NCBI GenBank assembly: GCA_002748705.1
Contig: PDSZ01000038.1
Location: 1-47,494, forward strand
Length of the DNA: 47,494 nt
Origin: Candidatus Fermentibacterota bacterium
Lineage (GTDB): Bacteria > Fermentibacterota > Fermentibacteria > Fermentibacterales > Fermentibacteraceae
Reading direction: 5' to 3'
Both the position numbers and the translations under genes were made by a program. This document shows positions 29,976 through 39,955 of this stretch, piece by piece. The notes below the pieces were generated by a model. The model had not been told where the DNA came from. It searched no databases and saw only the letters and a list, made by a program, of their open reading frames with translations. Position 1 is the first letter of the stretch. The number at the start of each line of letters is the position of its first letter.

Positions 29976-30302
29976 GTGAACCTATTGAGCAGCAGAATTG
30001 ACAGGCTTCTCGATGCTGAAAAGCAGGCAGCATCTGCTGTGGAAGAAGCAGAACGAAAGGCCAGGGGAATAAGAAACTCTATTCCTGAGCAGGTTTCGGC
30101 TGTTGAGGACGATTATCGTGCCGAGCTGGAAAACTACGAGAAGAAAAACCTGGCGAAGCTTCAGTCAGAACTTGACGAACTTGGCAGACAGCTTGCAGAA
30201 AAACTGGAAACAGAGAAAACTGCTCTTAACGAAAAGGCAGGTATTCTTGAGCCAAGGGCTCTGGAGCTGATTCGAAGGGCTGTGGAAGGTGAGAGCGGCT
30301 GA
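29976..30302 (+). CDS. ntpF: V-type ATPase peripheral-stalk subunit (G/H-like, NtpF)
   Basis: 108 residues from GTG 29976. A TTG at 29985 with AAAGGACGG at better spacing is an alternative that removes three residues. The protein is one long charged helix: E-A-E-R-K-A-R near the start and E-L-D-E-L-G-R-Q-L-A-E-K-L later, typical of the G/H subunits that pair with subunit E to form the outer stalk of A/V-type ATPases. Being first in the operon matches the ntpF position of Enterococcus hirae. Its stop overlaps the next start by one base (TGATG). Confidence 0.82.
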   Translation: MNLLSSRIDRLLDAEKQAASAVEEAERKARGIRNSIPEQVSAVEDDYRAELENYEKKNLAKLQSELDELGRQLAEKLETEKTALNEKAGILEPRALELIRRAVEGESG

Positions 30303-32293
30303 TGGCCAGAGATCCTGTAGTAAAAACTGAAATTCTCTGTCACATCGCCGAGAGAAAAAAGGTTCTTTCCGTGATGGAAAAGACAGGGCGAATACACCTT
30401 CTGGATATGTCAATCGTTGAAGATGTTCCTCTTTCTTCAGCATCAGAAGAGGGCAGCAGACTCACTGCTGATCTGATGTCTTCCCTTGAGAAAGCAATAG
30501 GATTCCTCAAAGGGAAAGAGTCAGAGAAAGAAACACAGCAGGTTATGAATATTGACAGTCTGAATGACCTTCTCTCTGACAGGGATCTTTCAGATACGGT
30601 CAGTCGTTGTGCGTACATCGCAGATGAAATAAGCAGGCTCAGTTCTCAGATTCAGGAACAGGAGAGGCAGAAGGCATTCCTTGAACAGTGGCAGGATATT
30701 CCGGTTTCTTTCAGTGAGATGAACAGAGAAGGAGTTTTTTCCGTGAGAGCTGGAAGAATTACTGCAAGGGAAGGACTCGCTTCACTTGAAAGCCTTGAGG
30801 CAGAAAATGAACTCTTCCATTACCAGGAGCTTTCCGAGAACAGAGTACTTGTTCTCTGGCATTCATCTGCGGAAGAGAATATTCTGCAGCGTCTTTCAGA
30901 GAGCGGATTCGCCTTTGAAGACTTCTCGGCATATTCTGATTCTCCGGCTTCAACTCTCAAACACATAACTGAACAGCTTGCAGCAATTGAGAAAAAGATC
31001 GCTGTTCTCAATAAAGAAGCAGATACAATGGTTTCTCTTCTTCCTTCAATGAAAGCTCTTTACGATGCTGCAGGAATTGAATCCTTCAGAGCAGGAGCTG
31101 TTTCTTCAGGCAGAGAAAGCCGTTCAGCCACGCTGCTTCATGCATGGATAAGAAGATCCGACATGCCCTCTCTCAAGAATGCCCTGGAGAGCATAGGTCC
31201 TGTTGAGCTTACAGAGATAGAACCGGATGAAGGTGAAACTCCTCCGGTTTTCCTCTCAGAGAGTGCAACTGCAGATCCTTACCTGATGCTCACTGACATG
31301 TACGGCAGACCGCAGGGCGCCGATCCTGACCCTACTCCGCTGATGGCGCCATTTTATGCCATGTTCTTCGGTGTCTGCATAGGTGATGCAGGATATGGTC
31401 TGGCCCTTGCGGCAGGAACAGCCATAGGCTGGCACTTTACCAGAAGAAAAAGCGGCAACACCAGGCTCTTCAGGCTTCTCTTTCAAGGAGCGCTGGCCAG
31501 TATTTTCTGGGGTGTTCTTCTTGGAGGATGGTTTGGAGCGTCATTCAGCAGTCTTCCCGGATTCCTTCAGGCTGCGGCAATGCCGCTGAACAGCATTGTT
31601 CCAGGGTACTCACATGGTGGAGATGGTTTTTCCATTTCCAACCAGTTCCTCTACCTGACTCTTGGATTCGGTGTGATCCAGCTGGCATGGGGAATCATAG
31701 TAAACCTGCAGAAGAGGCTGAGAGCCGAAGAGGGTATTGCTGCTGTTGTTGACCAGACAGGGTGGATACTTGCTCTGCTGGGGCTTTTTCCCTGGCTCTT
31801 CGACCACTATCTGGTGAACATCTATTCCAACACCGGCATACTGGACTCGGTTTTTCTTGGAATGCTTGGGCTGGGTGCTGTGCTGATCTTCGTAATGGGC
31901 GGCAGAGAGGCTGCTGGAATCGGAGGCAGGATAGGTCTTGGAGCTTATGCCTGTTACGGAATAGTTAACCTTCTGGGTGATGTTCTGAGTTACTCCCGTC
32001 TCTTTGCCCTTGCGCTGTCAAGTGCAATCATCGCCTCTGTCATTAACCAGATAGCAGCTATGGTAAGCGGATCCATTCCGGTGATAGGTATTATTCTGGC
32101 GGTTCTTGTTCTTGCAGGAGGTCATCTTTTCAACCTTGCAATGGCTGTTCTCAGCGGATTCATTCATACTGCGCGACTTCAATTCGTTGAGTTTTTCGGC
32201 AAGTTCTATGACGGTACCGGAAAGAGGTTTACACCCTTCAGGTACGAACCGCGATATGTAAGAATTAACAGAGAACAAAGTAATAACGCATAA
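30302..32293 (+). CDS. ntpI: V-type ATPase subunit I (a subunit, membrane stator)
   Basis: 663 residues. The N-terminal half (about 1-330) is cytosolic with coiled coils and binds the peripheral stalks. The C-terminal half has seven to eight membrane spans starting near residue 345 (P-L-M-A-P-F-Y-A-M-F-F-G-V-C-I-G-D-A-G-Y-G is the family signature). The conserved L-G-D-V-L-S-Y-S-R-L-F-A-L-A-L-S near 560 contains the arginine that faces the K-ring. It forms the ion half-channels. It overlaps ntpF by one base. Confidence 0.95.
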   Translation: MARDPVVKTEILCHIAERKKVLSVMEKTGRIHLLDMSIVEDVPLSSASEEGSRLTADLMSSLEKAIGFLKGKESEKETQQVMNIDSLNDLLSDRDLSDTVSRCAYIADEISRLSSQIQEQERQKAFLEQWQDIPVSFSEMNREGVFSVRAGRITAREGLASLESLEAENELFHYQELSENRVLVLWHSSAEENILQRLSESGFAFEDFSAYSDSPASTLKHITEQLAAIEKKIAVLNKEADTMVSLLPSMKALYDAAGIESFRAGAVSSGRESRSATLLHAWIRRSDMPSLKNALESIGPVELTEIEPDEGETPPVFLSESATADPYLMLTDMYGRPQGADPDPTPLMAPFYAMFFGVCIGDAGYGLALAAGTAIGWHFTRRKSGNTRLFRLLFQGALASIFWGVLLGGWFGASFSSLPGFLQAAAMPLNSIVPGYSHGGDGFSISNQFLYLTLGFGVIQLAWGIIVNLQKRLRAEEGIAAVVDQTGWILALLGLFPWLFDHYLVNIYSNTGILDSVFLGMLGLGAVLIFVMGGREAAGIGGRIGLGAYACYGIVNLLGDVLSYSRLFALALSSAIIASVINQIAAMVSGSIPVIGIILAVLVLAGGHLFNLAMAVLSGFIHTARLQFVEFFGKFYDGTGKRFTPFRYEPRYVRINREQSNNA

Positions 32294-32308
32294 CAAGGAG
32301 GATATTAA

Positions 32309-32764
32309 GTGAGTGTATATCTGGTAGCATATCTGGGCGTGGCTCTGTCCTGTGCCCTTGCTGGAATCGGCAGTGCAGTAGGAGTTGGAATTGCAGCCCA
32401 GGCCAGTACCGGAGTGATGAGCGTTGATCCTGGAAAATTTGGAAAACTTCTTCTGCTTTCAGCTCTTCCTGGAACCCAGGGAATCTACGGCTTTGTTATA
32501 GCCTTCCTTCTCATCGGCAAGATTGGCGGTATCGACGATCTCACCATGTCGGATGCGTGGAAGATATTTGCAGCAGGTCTTCCTATCGCCCTTGCAGGTC
32601 TCATGTCCGGTATTCATCAGGGCAAAGTCTGCGCCGGTGGTGCAATGATGACAGCAAAACAGCCTGATGACAGTGCCAAATCACTTATTCTTGCGGTTTT
32701 CGTTGAGTTCTACGCAATTCTCGGATTCCTTGTTTCTTTCCTGATGCTCGGCCAGATTGGATAG
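32309..32764 (+). CDS. ntpK: V-type ATPase subunit K (membrane rotor), Na+-type
   Basis: 151 residues, four helices (a tandem two-hairpin proteolipid), from GTG 32309 with AAGGAGG 7 nt upstream. The ion carboxylate is Glu133 in the last helix (A-V-F-V-E-F-Y-A). The first hairpin's outgoing helix holds L-P-G-T-Q-G-I-Y (53-60), giving Leu53, Thr56, Gln57 and Tyr60; the third helix has Gln104 in I-H-Q-G-K. These match the residues that bind Na+ in E. hirae NtpK (Leu61, Thr64, Gln65, Tyr68, Gln110, Glu139) with identical spacing in the first group. The first hairpin lacks its own carboxylate, as in NtpK. Na+ coupling is inferred from this match. Confidence 0.94.
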   Translation: MSVYLVAYLGVALSCALAGIGSAVGVGIAAQASTGVMSVDPGKFGKLLLLSALPGTQGIYGFVIAFLLIGKIGGIDDLTMSDAWKIFAAGLPIALAGLMSGIHQGKVCAGGAMMTAKQPDDSAKSLILAVFVEFYAILGFLVSFLMLGQIG

Positions 32765-32770
32765 CGGTCT

Positions 32771-33358
32771 ATGTCTCTTGAGGCCATTCTGGCCAGAATA
32801 GAAACAGATGCCCGAGAGAAGGCTGAACAGGCAATCAGTGCTGCAGAAGCTGAGAGAGATAAGGCCCTGCAAAAGGTGAAGGCATCCATCAAGAGCCGGC
32901 ACCACAAAGATGTTGAAAGGGTAAAGAACAGGGTTGAATCCAGATCTGAAAGAATGAAGCATCACATTCACAGGAATATGGAAAAGGCCCTTCTCAGCCA
33001 CAGAAGACAAATCGTTGACCAGGCTATTACAGATGCGGTTATAAAGATTTCTGAAGCGACTGATTACCTTGAAATGATAGAGTCCCTTCTTTCAGGATGT
33101 GACCTCAGTGGAGAGGTTGAGATTATCGTCAACGAGAAGGATGCAGGCAGAATCAGTGCCGAATTCCTTAAAAAAGCCTCTGACGGAGAGAAAACATTTA
33201 CTCTCTCAGAAGAGAGACACACTGATCATGGAGGGGTGATAATGCGCTGCGGGCACATCAGCCTTAACGCAACCCTTTCAATGATAGCAGAGCTGAACCA
33301 TGATTCAATGGTTATGGAGCTGTCCAGGCTTCTTCCCCTGGAAGGGCAGGGGGAGTAG
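32771..33358 (+). CDS. ntpE: V-type ATPase subunit E (peripheral stalk)
   Basis: 195 residues. The N-terminal ~85 residues are one long helix rich in Ala/Glu/Lys/Arg (A-R-E-K-A-E-Q-A-I-S-A-A-E-A-E-R-D-K). A C-terminal globular part follows with the alternating pattern D-Q-A-I-T-D-A-V, then V-E-I-I-V-N-E-K-D and G-G-V-I-M-R-C-G. It pairs with the NtpF-type helix to hold the catalytic head. The ribosome site is weak and the start lies 6 nt after ntpK, so translation may be partly coupled. Confidence 0.87.
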   Translation: MSLEAILARIETDAREKAEQAISAAEAERDKALQKVKASIKSRHHKDVERVKNRVESRSERMKHHIHRNMEKALLSHRRQIVDQAITDAVIKISEATDYLEMIESLLSGCDLSGEVEIIVNEKDAGRISAEFLKKASDGEKTFTLSEERHTDHGGVIMRCGHISLNATLSMIAELNHDSMVMELSRLLPLEGQGE

Positions 33359-33359
33359 A

Positions 33360-34325
33360 GTGGCAGGCAGTTCGTACACATATGCCAGTGGCAGAGTCAG
33401 TGGACTTGACGGTTCACTCCTTTCCAGGCGCATATGGCAGCAGCTCTTTACCGCTGAGAACAGAGACGAAGTGCTCAGAATACTGGGTGAAACCTGGTAC
33501 GGTCCGCTTATTCAGGAATCAGGAAGTATTGAGGGTGCTCTGAGAGCAGCTGTTTCCTCTGCTGAGGAAGAATTGTCAGAGCTGTCCGAAAGCTGTTCAT
33601 TCACAGACGGCATACTTCAGCGCAGAGATGTGAGAAATGCCAGATACCTGTGGAAAAACCTGGCTTCTGAAGGTTCAGGTGATGTGGATGTTGAACCTCA
33701 GGGCACAATTCCAGTTGAGACCATCAGAATGGCATGGTCTGATCCTGGAGCTGCAGAGTCGCTTCCTGAGGGATTTCGGAGGGCTCTGGAAGAGCTTCAT
33801 GAGCTTGCCTCTCCTTCTGCTTACAGACTGGATGCAGTGCTGGACAGACTTGCAGCCTCTGTTGAAGCGGAAAACCTGAGCACACTGCCTGAACCTGTTG
33901 GAGACCTTCCCAGGGTAAAGATTGAACTCAGAAACTTTCTTACCGCTGCCAGAAACAGGGGCGACAGGGAAGCTGTGGAAAACTCGCTTCTCAGTGGTGG
34001 TTACCACACTCCGGATGACATTTCACAGGCAGCAAGAATGAACAGACTGAGTGAGCTTCTTCAGGAGACATCCGGTTTTGAGGATGCAGCGAAAGCACTG
34101 GAAGAAGGTCTGGAAACAGGTTCTTTCCTCTCATACCAGAGGGAATCGGATCTTATAGTTCTGGAAATTCTTGAGAGGGCCTCATCGGATATGTTCAGCC
34201 CGGGGCCTCTTGCTGCATATGTGCTGGGAAGAGAACTGGAAGCATCTCATCTCAAGATGATAACAGCCGGCAAGACTGCCGGCATAGATATCCGGCGCCT
34301 TAAGGCCCGGGTTCCAAGAGGATAG
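33360..34325 (+). CDS. ntpC: V-type ATPase subunit C (d subunit)
   Basis: 321 residues from GTG 33360, which has AGGGGGAG 4 nt upstream and lies one base after the ntpE stop. The open frame extends upstream into ntpE but has no comparable start. The start S-S-Y-T-Y-A-S-G-R-V fits the family, as do R-D-V-R-N-A-R-Y-L-W-K near residue 90, F-L-S-Y-Q-R-E-S-D near 260, and the C-terminal P-L-A-A-Y-V-L-G-R-E-L-E. Subunit C is a helical funnel joining the central stalk to the K-ring. Sequence conservation in this family is low, so operon position is important evidence. Confidence 0.87.
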   Translation: MAGSSYTYASGRVSGLDGSLLSRRIWQQLFTAENRDEVLRILGETWYGPLIQESGSIEGALRAAVSSAEEELSELSESCSFTDGILQRRDVRNARYLWKNLASEGSGDVDVEPQGTIPVETIRMAWSDPGAAESLPEGFRRALEELHELASPSAYRLDAVLDRLAASVEAENLSTLPEPVGDLPRVKIELRNFLTAARNRGDREAVENSLLSGGYHTPDDISQAARMNRLSELLQETSGFEDAAKALEEGLETGSFLSYQRESDLIVLEILERASSDMFSPGPLAAYVLGRELEASHLKMITAGKTAGIDIRRLKARVPRG

Positions 34326-34332
34326 GAGAAAC

Positions 34333-34665
34333 ATGGCGGAACAGGGCAGAATGGCCTTTATCGGCGATGCGGATTCAGTACTCGGGTTCCGGGCTTTGGG
34401 AGTGGAAACCTACACCCCTGCATCTGGAGATGAGGCGGTGGAGATATTCAGATCGCTGGTTAAGGAAAAAGCATCAGTAGTAATGATCACCGAGGATATG
34501 CTGGATCATCTCCAGATCGAGGTTGATCAGGTTGTCAGCCTTCCGGTTCCGGCCATAGTGGTCCTGCCGGGTGTTTCCGGTTCGAAGCACATGGGCGAGG
34601 ACACTATAAGGAACCTGATCATCAGGGCTGTAGGTGTTGATCTTATGGCGGAAGATGAGCAGTGA
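34333..34665 (+). CDS. ntpG: V-type ATPase subunit F (NtpG in E. hirae naming)
   Basis: 110 residues with the Rossmann-like start of the family: [18 protein letters not shown] (9-26), then [10 protein letters not shown] and V-V-L-P-G-V. It sits on the central stalk with subunit D and modulates ATPase activity. AGGAG lies 4 nt before the ATG. It occupies the same operon slot as ntpG of E. hirae, before ntpA. Confidence 0.88.
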   Translation: MAEQGRMAFIGDADSVLGFRALGVETYTPASGDEAVEIFRSLVKEKASVVMITEDMLDHLQIEVDQVVSLPVPAIVVLPGVSGSKHMGEDTIRNLIIRAVGVDLMAEDEQ

Positions 34666-34678
34666 GTCGGAGGAAGCA

Positions 34679-36448
34679 ATGCTAAAAGGCAGGATAAACA
34701 AAATAGCCGGACCGCTGGTAGTTGCCACCGGAATGACAGAAGCGAAGATGTACGATGTTGTTTTCGTCTCTGATTTCAGGCTTATCGGCGAGATTATTGA
34801 ACTGAAGGGAGACAAGGCCTCCATTCAGGTTTACGAGGAAACAGCAGGGCTCAAACCAGGAGATCCTGTTTACATCACAGGAAGTCCGCTCTCAGTAGAG
34901 CTTGGCCCGGGGCTGCTGCAATCCATTTACGATGGTATTCAGAGACCGCTGGACAAGGTTCGTGAACAGGCTGGAGACTGGATTACCAGAGGAATAAACA
35001 TTCCAGGTCTGGACCACGAAAAGAAATGGGACTTCAATCCGGTAATGGAACCTGGCAGAACAGTATCAGGCGGAGAAGTTATCGGTAAAGTACCTGAAAC
35101 GGAACTCATTGATCACAGCATCATGATTCCGCCGGGCATTTCAGGTGAGGTAACCTGGGTGATAGAAAAGGGCAGTTACAATATTGACACAGTAATAGCC
35201 AGGGTTAAGAAGCCTGACGGTGAAACCTGTGAACTGAAAATGTATCAGAAGTGGCCTGTTCGAAGAGGCAGGCCTGTGAGCACAAAACTTGCTCCTGATG
35301 AGCCTCTTGTTACCGGACAGAGGGTGGTTGATGCCTTTTTCCCTGTTGGAAAAGGCGGAACTGCATGTGTACCGGGACCGTTCGGCAGCGGCAAAACAGT
35401 AATTCAGCATCAGCTTGCCAAGTGGGCTGATACTGAGGTTGTTGTCTATGTGGGCTGCGGAGAGCGCGGCAACGAGATGACAGATGTTCTTCAGGAGTTT
35501 CCTGAGCTGGAAGACCCGAAGAGCGGAAAACCTCTGGTTCTGAAGACTGTTCTTGTGGCCAACACTTCCAATATGCCTGTGGCTGCCCGTGAGGCAAGTG
35601 TTTATACCGGCATAACAATTGCAGAATACTTCAGGGACATGGGTTACTCTGTGGCTCTCATGGCTGACTCCACAAGCAGGTGGGCAGAGGCAATGAGAGA
35701 GATGTCAGGGCGACTTGAAGAGATGCCCGGCGAAGAGGGTTATCCTGCATATCTTGGAACCCGTATCGCCGAGTTCTACGAGAGGGCCGGCAAGGTTAAG
35801 TGCCTTGGAGATGATGACAGAGTGGGAGCCCTTACAGTGGTGGGCGCTGTGAGCCCTGCAGGAGGAGACCTTTCTGATCCTGTGGTACAGGCAACCCTCA
35901 GGGTGGTGAAAGTGTTCTGGAGTCTTCAGGCGGAACTGGCCTACAAGCGCCACTTCCCTGCAATAGGATGGCTGGACAGTTACAGTCTGTACACCACCAA
36001 CCTTAAAGAATATTACGACGAGAACCTTGGCGAAGAGTGGGTTCAGATGGTCAGAAAGGCAATGGCACTTCTTCAGGATGAATCAAATCTGCTTGAAATA
36101 GCCAGGCTGGTAGGCGCAGAGAGTCTTTCTCCTGAAGATCAGCTGATACTTCACACATCAAAGAGCCTCAGAGAAGATTTCCTGCATCAGAACGCCTTTC
36201 ACCCGGTGGATACTTACGCTTCAATAAAGAAGCAGCAGCTCATGCTGGCAACCATTCTTCACACACATGACGAGATGGGCAGAGCCCTGAGGGCTGATGT
36301 TTCGCCGAAGGCTGTCTTTGACTTCCCGCACACCGAGGAGATTGCCGCAATGCGTTACCTTGAGGAGAAAGATATTTCCGGAATAGAAGAACTTCAGAAA
36401 AAGATAACCGAAGCCGTTAACGAAAAGATACGGCTCGAAACCGCCTAG
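34679..36448 (+). CDS. ntpA: V-type ATPase catalytic subunit A
   Basis: 589 residues from the ATG at 34679 (GGAGG 5 nt upstream). An upstream in-frame start inside the F gene is rejected because the family begins at [10 protein letters not shown]. Walker A G-P-F-G-S-G-K-T is at 233-240, followed by [12 protein letters not shown] and D-S-T-S-R-W-A-E-A. The ~90-residue 'non-homologous' insert typical of A subunits precedes the P-loop. It hydrolyses or makes ATP in the A3B3 head. Confidence 0.97.
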   Translation: MLKGRINKIAGPLVVATGMTEAKMYDVVFVSDFRLIGEIIELKGDKASIQVYEETAGLKPGDPVYITGSPLSVELGPGLLQSIYDGIQRPLDKVREQAGDWITRGINIPGLDHEKKWDFNPVMEPGRTVSGGEVIGKVPETELIDHSIMIPPGISGEVTWVIEKGSYNIDTVIARVKKPDGETCELKMYQKWPVRRGRPVSTKLAPDEPLVTGQRVVDAFFPVGKGGTACVPGPFGSGKTVIQHQLAKWADTEVVVYVGCGERGNEMTDVLQEFPELEDPKSGKPLVLKTVLVANTSNMPVAAREASVYTGITIAEYFRDMGYSVALMADSTSRWAEAMREMSGRLEEMPGEEGYPAYLGTRIAEFYERAGKVKCLGDDDRVGALTVVGAVSPAGGDLSDPVVQATLRVVKVFWSLQAELAYKRHFPAIGWLDSYSLYTTNLKEYYDENLGEEWVQMVRKAMALLQDESNLLEIARLVGAESLSPEDQLILHTSKSLREDFLHQNAFHPVDTYASIKKQQLMLATILHTHDEMGRALRADVSPKAVFDFPHTEEIAAMRYLEEKDISGIEELQKKITEAVNEKIRLETA

Positions 36449-36464
36449 AAAGGGAGGTTGAGTA

Positions 36465-37868
36465 ATGATACGGGAATACAAGACAACCGTTGAGATTTCC
36501 GGCCCCCTGATGATGGTGGACCGTGTTACAGATGTCAGTTACGAGGAACTGGTTGAAATTGAACTGCCGGGTGGAGAACTCAGGCACGGCAGAGTGCTGG
36601 AGATAGACAGCAACATGGCCATGGTTCAGCTCTTTGAAGGTTCAAGCGGTACTGACCTGGAAACCAGTAAAGTGCGTTTTCTCGGCAAGGGTCAGGAACT
36701 GGGAGTATCAACTGAGATGCTGGGAAGGATTTTCGATGGCCAGGGCCGCCCAAGACCGCCTTTCGATAATGATCCTCCCATAGTTCCTGAAAAGATGGTG
36801 AACATTAACGGTTCTCCTATCAATCCATATGCCAGAGATTATCCTGCTGAGTTTATTCAGACAGGGTTCAGCTCCATTGACGGTATCAATACGCTGGTGA
36901 GAGGGCAGAAGCTTCCCATTTTCAGCGCAAACGGTCTTCCTCACAGTATTGTTGCCGCACAGATAGCAAGACAGGCAAAGGTTACAGGCGGAGACGAGAA
37001 CTTCGCAGTGGTCTTTGCTGCTATGGGTATCACCTTTGAAGAGGCAGATTACTTCATCAAGGATTTCAGGGCTACAGGTGCAATGGATAGAGCGGTTGTT
37101 TTCCTGAACCTTGCCGACGATCCTGCCATTGAGCGAATCAGTACACCGAGAATGGCCCTTACAGCAGCAGAGTATCTTGCTTATGAGAAGGACATGCACA
37201 TTCTGGTTGTTCTCACAGACATGACCAACTACTGCGATGCTCTGAGAGAAATAAGTGCTGCAAGAAAGGAAATTCCAGGCAGAAGAGGCTATCCCGGATA
37301 CCTCTACACCGACCTTTCACAGATCTACGAGAGAGCTGGAAGAATCAAGGGAAGAAAGGGTTCCATAACCCAGATTCCCATTCTTACCATGCCTGAGGAT
37401 GACAAGACTCATCCGATTCCTGATCTTACCGGATACATTACCGAGGGGCAGCTTATTCTAAACCGTGAGCTTCACAAGAAGGGCATATACCCTCCTATGG
37501 ATGTGATGGAGTCCCTGAGTCGTCTGAAGGACAAGGGAATCGGCAAGGGCAAAACCAGAGAAGACCATTCCGATCTGTTCAACCAGCTCATGGCCGCATA
37601 CTCTGCAGGCAAAGCTGCAAGGGAGCTTTCGGTGATTCTGGGAGTTGCCGCGCTTAGCGACCTTGACAGAAACTATCTGGAGTTTGCCACTGAGTATGAG
37701 AAACGGTACATCAGTCAGGATGAACACGAAGACAGAGGAATAATGGAAACCCTTGATCTTGGCTGGGAGCTTCTCAAACTCCTTCCCAGAAGTGAGATGA
37801 AAAGAATCAGACCGGAGTACCTGGACACCTACTGGCCGGTGGAAAAGAGTGAAGCAGATGCCCATTGA
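36465..37868 (+). CDS. ntpB: V-type ATPase subunit B
   Basis: 467 residues with strong ribosome site GGGAGG. It is alpha/beta-barrel-like throughout but lacks a P-loop, as expected for the non-catalytic B subunit: the equivalent region reads [11 protein letters not shown] near residue 150. Family motifs [23 protein letters not shown] and [14 protein letters not shown] are intact, including the arginines that complete the catalytic site of A. The end overlaps subunit D. Confidence 0.97.
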   Translation: MIREYKTTVEISGPLMMVDRVTDVSYEELVEIELPGGELRHGRVLEIDSNMAMVQLFEGSSGTDLETSKVRFLGKGQELGVSTEMLGRIFDGQGRPRPPFDNDPPIVPEKMVNINGSPINPYARDYPAEFIQTGFSSIDGINTLVRGQKLPIFSANGLPHSIVAAQIARQAKVTGGDENFAVVFAAMGITFEEADYFIKDFRATGAMDRAVVFLNLADDPAIERISTPRMALTAAEYLAYEKDMHILVVLTDMTNYCDALREISAARKEIPGRRGYPGYLYTDLSQIYERAGRIKGRKGSITQIPILTMPEDDKTHPIPDLTGYITEGQLILNRELHKKGIYPPMDVMESLSRLKDKGIGKGKTREDHSDLFNQLMAAYSAGKAARELSVILGVAALSDLDRNYLEFATEYEKRYISQDEHEDRGIMETLDLGWELLKLLPRSEMKRIRPEYLDTYWPVEKSEADAH

Positions 37869-38487
37869 GGTAAAAGCCACCAGGATGGAGCTGCTTCAGC
37901 TTAAGAAACGGCTCAGGCTTGCAAAGAAGGGTCATAAGCTCCTGAAGGACAAGCTCGACGAACTGATGCGTCAGTTCAAGATCCTGATAGCCGACTACGA
38001 AGGAGCAAGGGCTGCTCTGGAGGAAAAGCTTGAAACGGCCTACGGAGAGTTCCTGTTTGCCAGAGCGGCAATGGAGGAAGAAAGCCTCTTTGATGCCCTG
38101 AGATACCCTGGAGCAAAGGCTGTTGTTGAGTCTTCCACCAGACGGGTGATGAACCTGACTCTTCCTGTTTTCAATGTTTCCATCAAGGGCAAGGTAAAGA
38201 ACTATGGAATGTTCGATACTCCTCCTGAGCTTGATGAGGCTCTTGAGGTCTACAAGTCTGTTCTTCCTGAAATTATCAGACTTGCCGAGCAGGAGAAGGC
38301 TATAGTACTTATTGCAGGAGAAATAGATTCCACCAGGCGCAGGGTGAACTCACTTGAGTATGTGATGATACCTGAGCAGGAACAGGCTATAAGGCAGATC
38401 CGTCTGAAACTGGATGAGATGGAAAGGGGCAACACCAACCGCCTCATGAAGGTAAAGGACATGGTGGAAGCCAAGAGAGCCATCTGA
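37858..38487 (+). CDS. ntpD: V-type ATPase subunit D (central rotor shaft)
   Basis: 209 residues from the ATG at 37858. A GTG at 37849 would add three residues; both lie inside the end of ntpB. It is a long helical hairpin: [24 protein letters not shown] as the family-defining start, and a C-terminal helix with [12 protein letters not shown]. With F it forms the shaft turning inside A3B3. It is the last ATPase gene; no ntpH or ntpJ follows. Confidence 0.94.
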   Translation: MPIEVKATRMELLQLKKRLRLAKKGHKLLKDKLDELMRQFKILIADYEGARAALEEKLETAYGEFLFARAAMEEESLFDALRYPGAKAVVESSTRRVMNLTLPVFNVSIKGKVKNYGMFDTPPELDEALEVYKSVLPEIIRLAEQEKAIVLIAGEIDSTRRRVNSLEYVMIPEQEQAIRQIRLKLDEMERGNTNRLMKVKDMVEAKRAI

Positions 38488-38490
38488 ATG

Positions 38491-38514
38491 GCAGGGGGCC
38501 TGCAGGTCCCCTGC
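38491..38514 (+). terminator. Hairpin after the V-ATPase operon
   Basis: A 10-bp stem (one G-U pair) with a TGCA loop begins 3 nt after the ntpD stop (GCAGGGGGCC / GGTCCCCTGC). It is very GC-rich and stable, but no T-run follows, so it may slow polymerase or protect the mRNA end rather than act as a textbook intrinsic terminator. Confidence 0.5.
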
Positions 38515-38980
38515 TCAACCCATGCATTCCTGGATCAAACTGACTGAACTGCAGAGAGATAAGTATGTGCTGTGAATATTCTAAACTGCAGGCTTCTGCA
38601 TGCAGGCAGTATTTTTCATTGAATACTGAACATATTCTGAGGCAATATTTGCCTGAGAATTCTGCTTATTGAAATATGAGAAACATGGTCCGGAACGATT
38701 ACAGCAGCCTCGTAAAGCCGGATTTGCCTGAGAAAGAGCACAAAATTTGATTTTTTCAATTCTTAACTTTTTCAAAAAATTTGTGTAATAATATTGCTTC
38801 TCTCTGCTGGAATGTCTTACCTCTGTCTCATGCGATCAACCAGGGAGTTCAGCAAGGCCAGCTTCAACCGATACATTCAGATGAGGCATTATTCGACTGT
38901 AAAAGTTAATTTACGGAATTTCATTAAGTTTTGTGGATTAAATTAATATAGCTGTAAAAAACTTATCGGCAGGAGCAGAC
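38515..38980. other. Long AT-rich intergenic region before the transglutaminase pair
   Basis: 466 bp without a gene. It holds small hairpins (CTGCAGGC/GCAGGCAG-type repeats near 38586-38608; AGGCAA-TAT-TTGCCT at about 38640-38654), a poly-A/T inverted repeat near 38749-38780 that may bend DNA, and a candidate promoter close to the next gene (TTCATT, 18 bp, TAATAT ending about 38949). I see no known RNA or riboswitch, though the length leaves room for one. Confidence 0.45.
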
Positions 38981-39955
38981 ATGACAGCAGTGTTACTTGC
39001 AGTGATTATTATTTCTTCTCCAGCCAGAGAAGAGTGCATTGATTTCCTTCTTTCCAACTCTCCCTCTTCAGACAGATCAGGCGAATCTCTGACTGCTCTT
39101 CAGGAGAATGTTGATCTGGCGCTTCTTGCCGTTGAAACCATGCCGTGGGGAGAGAGTATTCCAGATTCTGTCTTTCTCAGGTATGTGCTTCCGGCCAGAG
39201 TAAGCCAGGAACCTCTGGTTGCGTGGCGTCCGGTATTCAGAGAGGCTCTTCTTCCTCTTCTTGAAGGGGTGAATACAATAGAAGAGGCAACAGTTGTTAT
39301 AGGCGGATGGTGTGACAGCATAACCGAGTATCAACCTACACAAGTCAGGGATCAGTCCCCCTTTGTTACCTGGTCTTCAGGAACAGGCCGCTGCGAGGAG
39401 CTGACAGTTTTCTACATGGACGCGCTGCGCAGTGTGAGTATTCCCTGCAGGCAGGTTTTCACCCCTTACTGGATCACCTGTGACAGCAATCACGCCTGGC
39501 CGGAGGTCTGGACAGAGAGCGGCTGGGTATACGCCGACATTTCCACAGAAGATCTGAATAAGCTTCCAGAGTGGTTTGATGACAGGGTTTCAAAAGCGGC
39601 AATAGTAGTGGCAATCACAACAGGTAATGCAGAAGGAGCGTTAAGACAGCTGGGCAGTGTCTCTCTGGTCCCTGTTACAGAAACCTATGCGCAAACCGGC
39701 TTGCTTACCATTGCTGATGATTCTGCCGAAGTTGTTGTTTCAGTTGCAAACTACGGAGCATTGAGGGAGATTGTTACCATGACTCCGGAGCTGAGGCAGG
39801 TGGAACTCGGCGAAGGCAGGTTTGTCGCAACCTGGGGCTGGCCTGTGAGAGGAACGGTTTTCGAGATAATTCCAGGAGAAGAGACAGTAATAGTACCAGA
39901 TGACAGTCAGATGCTGGAAGAGCTTCACATCAATCTGAGGGAGGAGCAGATATGA
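38981..39955 (+). CDS. Exported transglutaminase-like (papain-fold) protein with intact triad
   Basis: 324 residues. A short hydrophobic start (residues 2-13) may be a signal peptide, though it lacks a basic n-region. The transglutaminase-like core shows the catalytic triad in order: Cys138 in G-R-C-E-E, His171 in N-H-A-W-P-E-V-W, and Asp186 in V-Y-A-D-I-S. A beta-rich C-terminal part (about 220-324) looks like an Ig-type domain. Bacterial members act as peptidases or peptide-N-glycanase-like enzymes more often than crosslinkers; the substrate is unknown. AGGAG lies 5 nt before the ATG, and the stop overlaps the next paralogue by 4 nt. Confidence 0.82.
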   Translation: MTAVLLAVIIISSPAREECIDFLLSNSPSSDRSGESLTALQENVDLALLAVETMPWGESIPDSVFLRYVLPARVSQEPLVAWRPVFREALLPLLEGVNTIEEATVVIGGWCDSITEYQPTQVRDQSPFVTWSSGTGRCEELTVFYMDALRSVSIPCRQVFTPYWITCDSNHAWPEVWTESGWVYADISTEDLNKLPEWFDDRVSKAAIVVAITTGNAEGALRQLGSVSLVPVTETYAQTGLLTIADDSAEVVVSVANYGALREIVTMTPELRQVELGEGRFVATWGWPVRGTVFEIIPGEETVIVPDDSQMLEELHINLREEQI

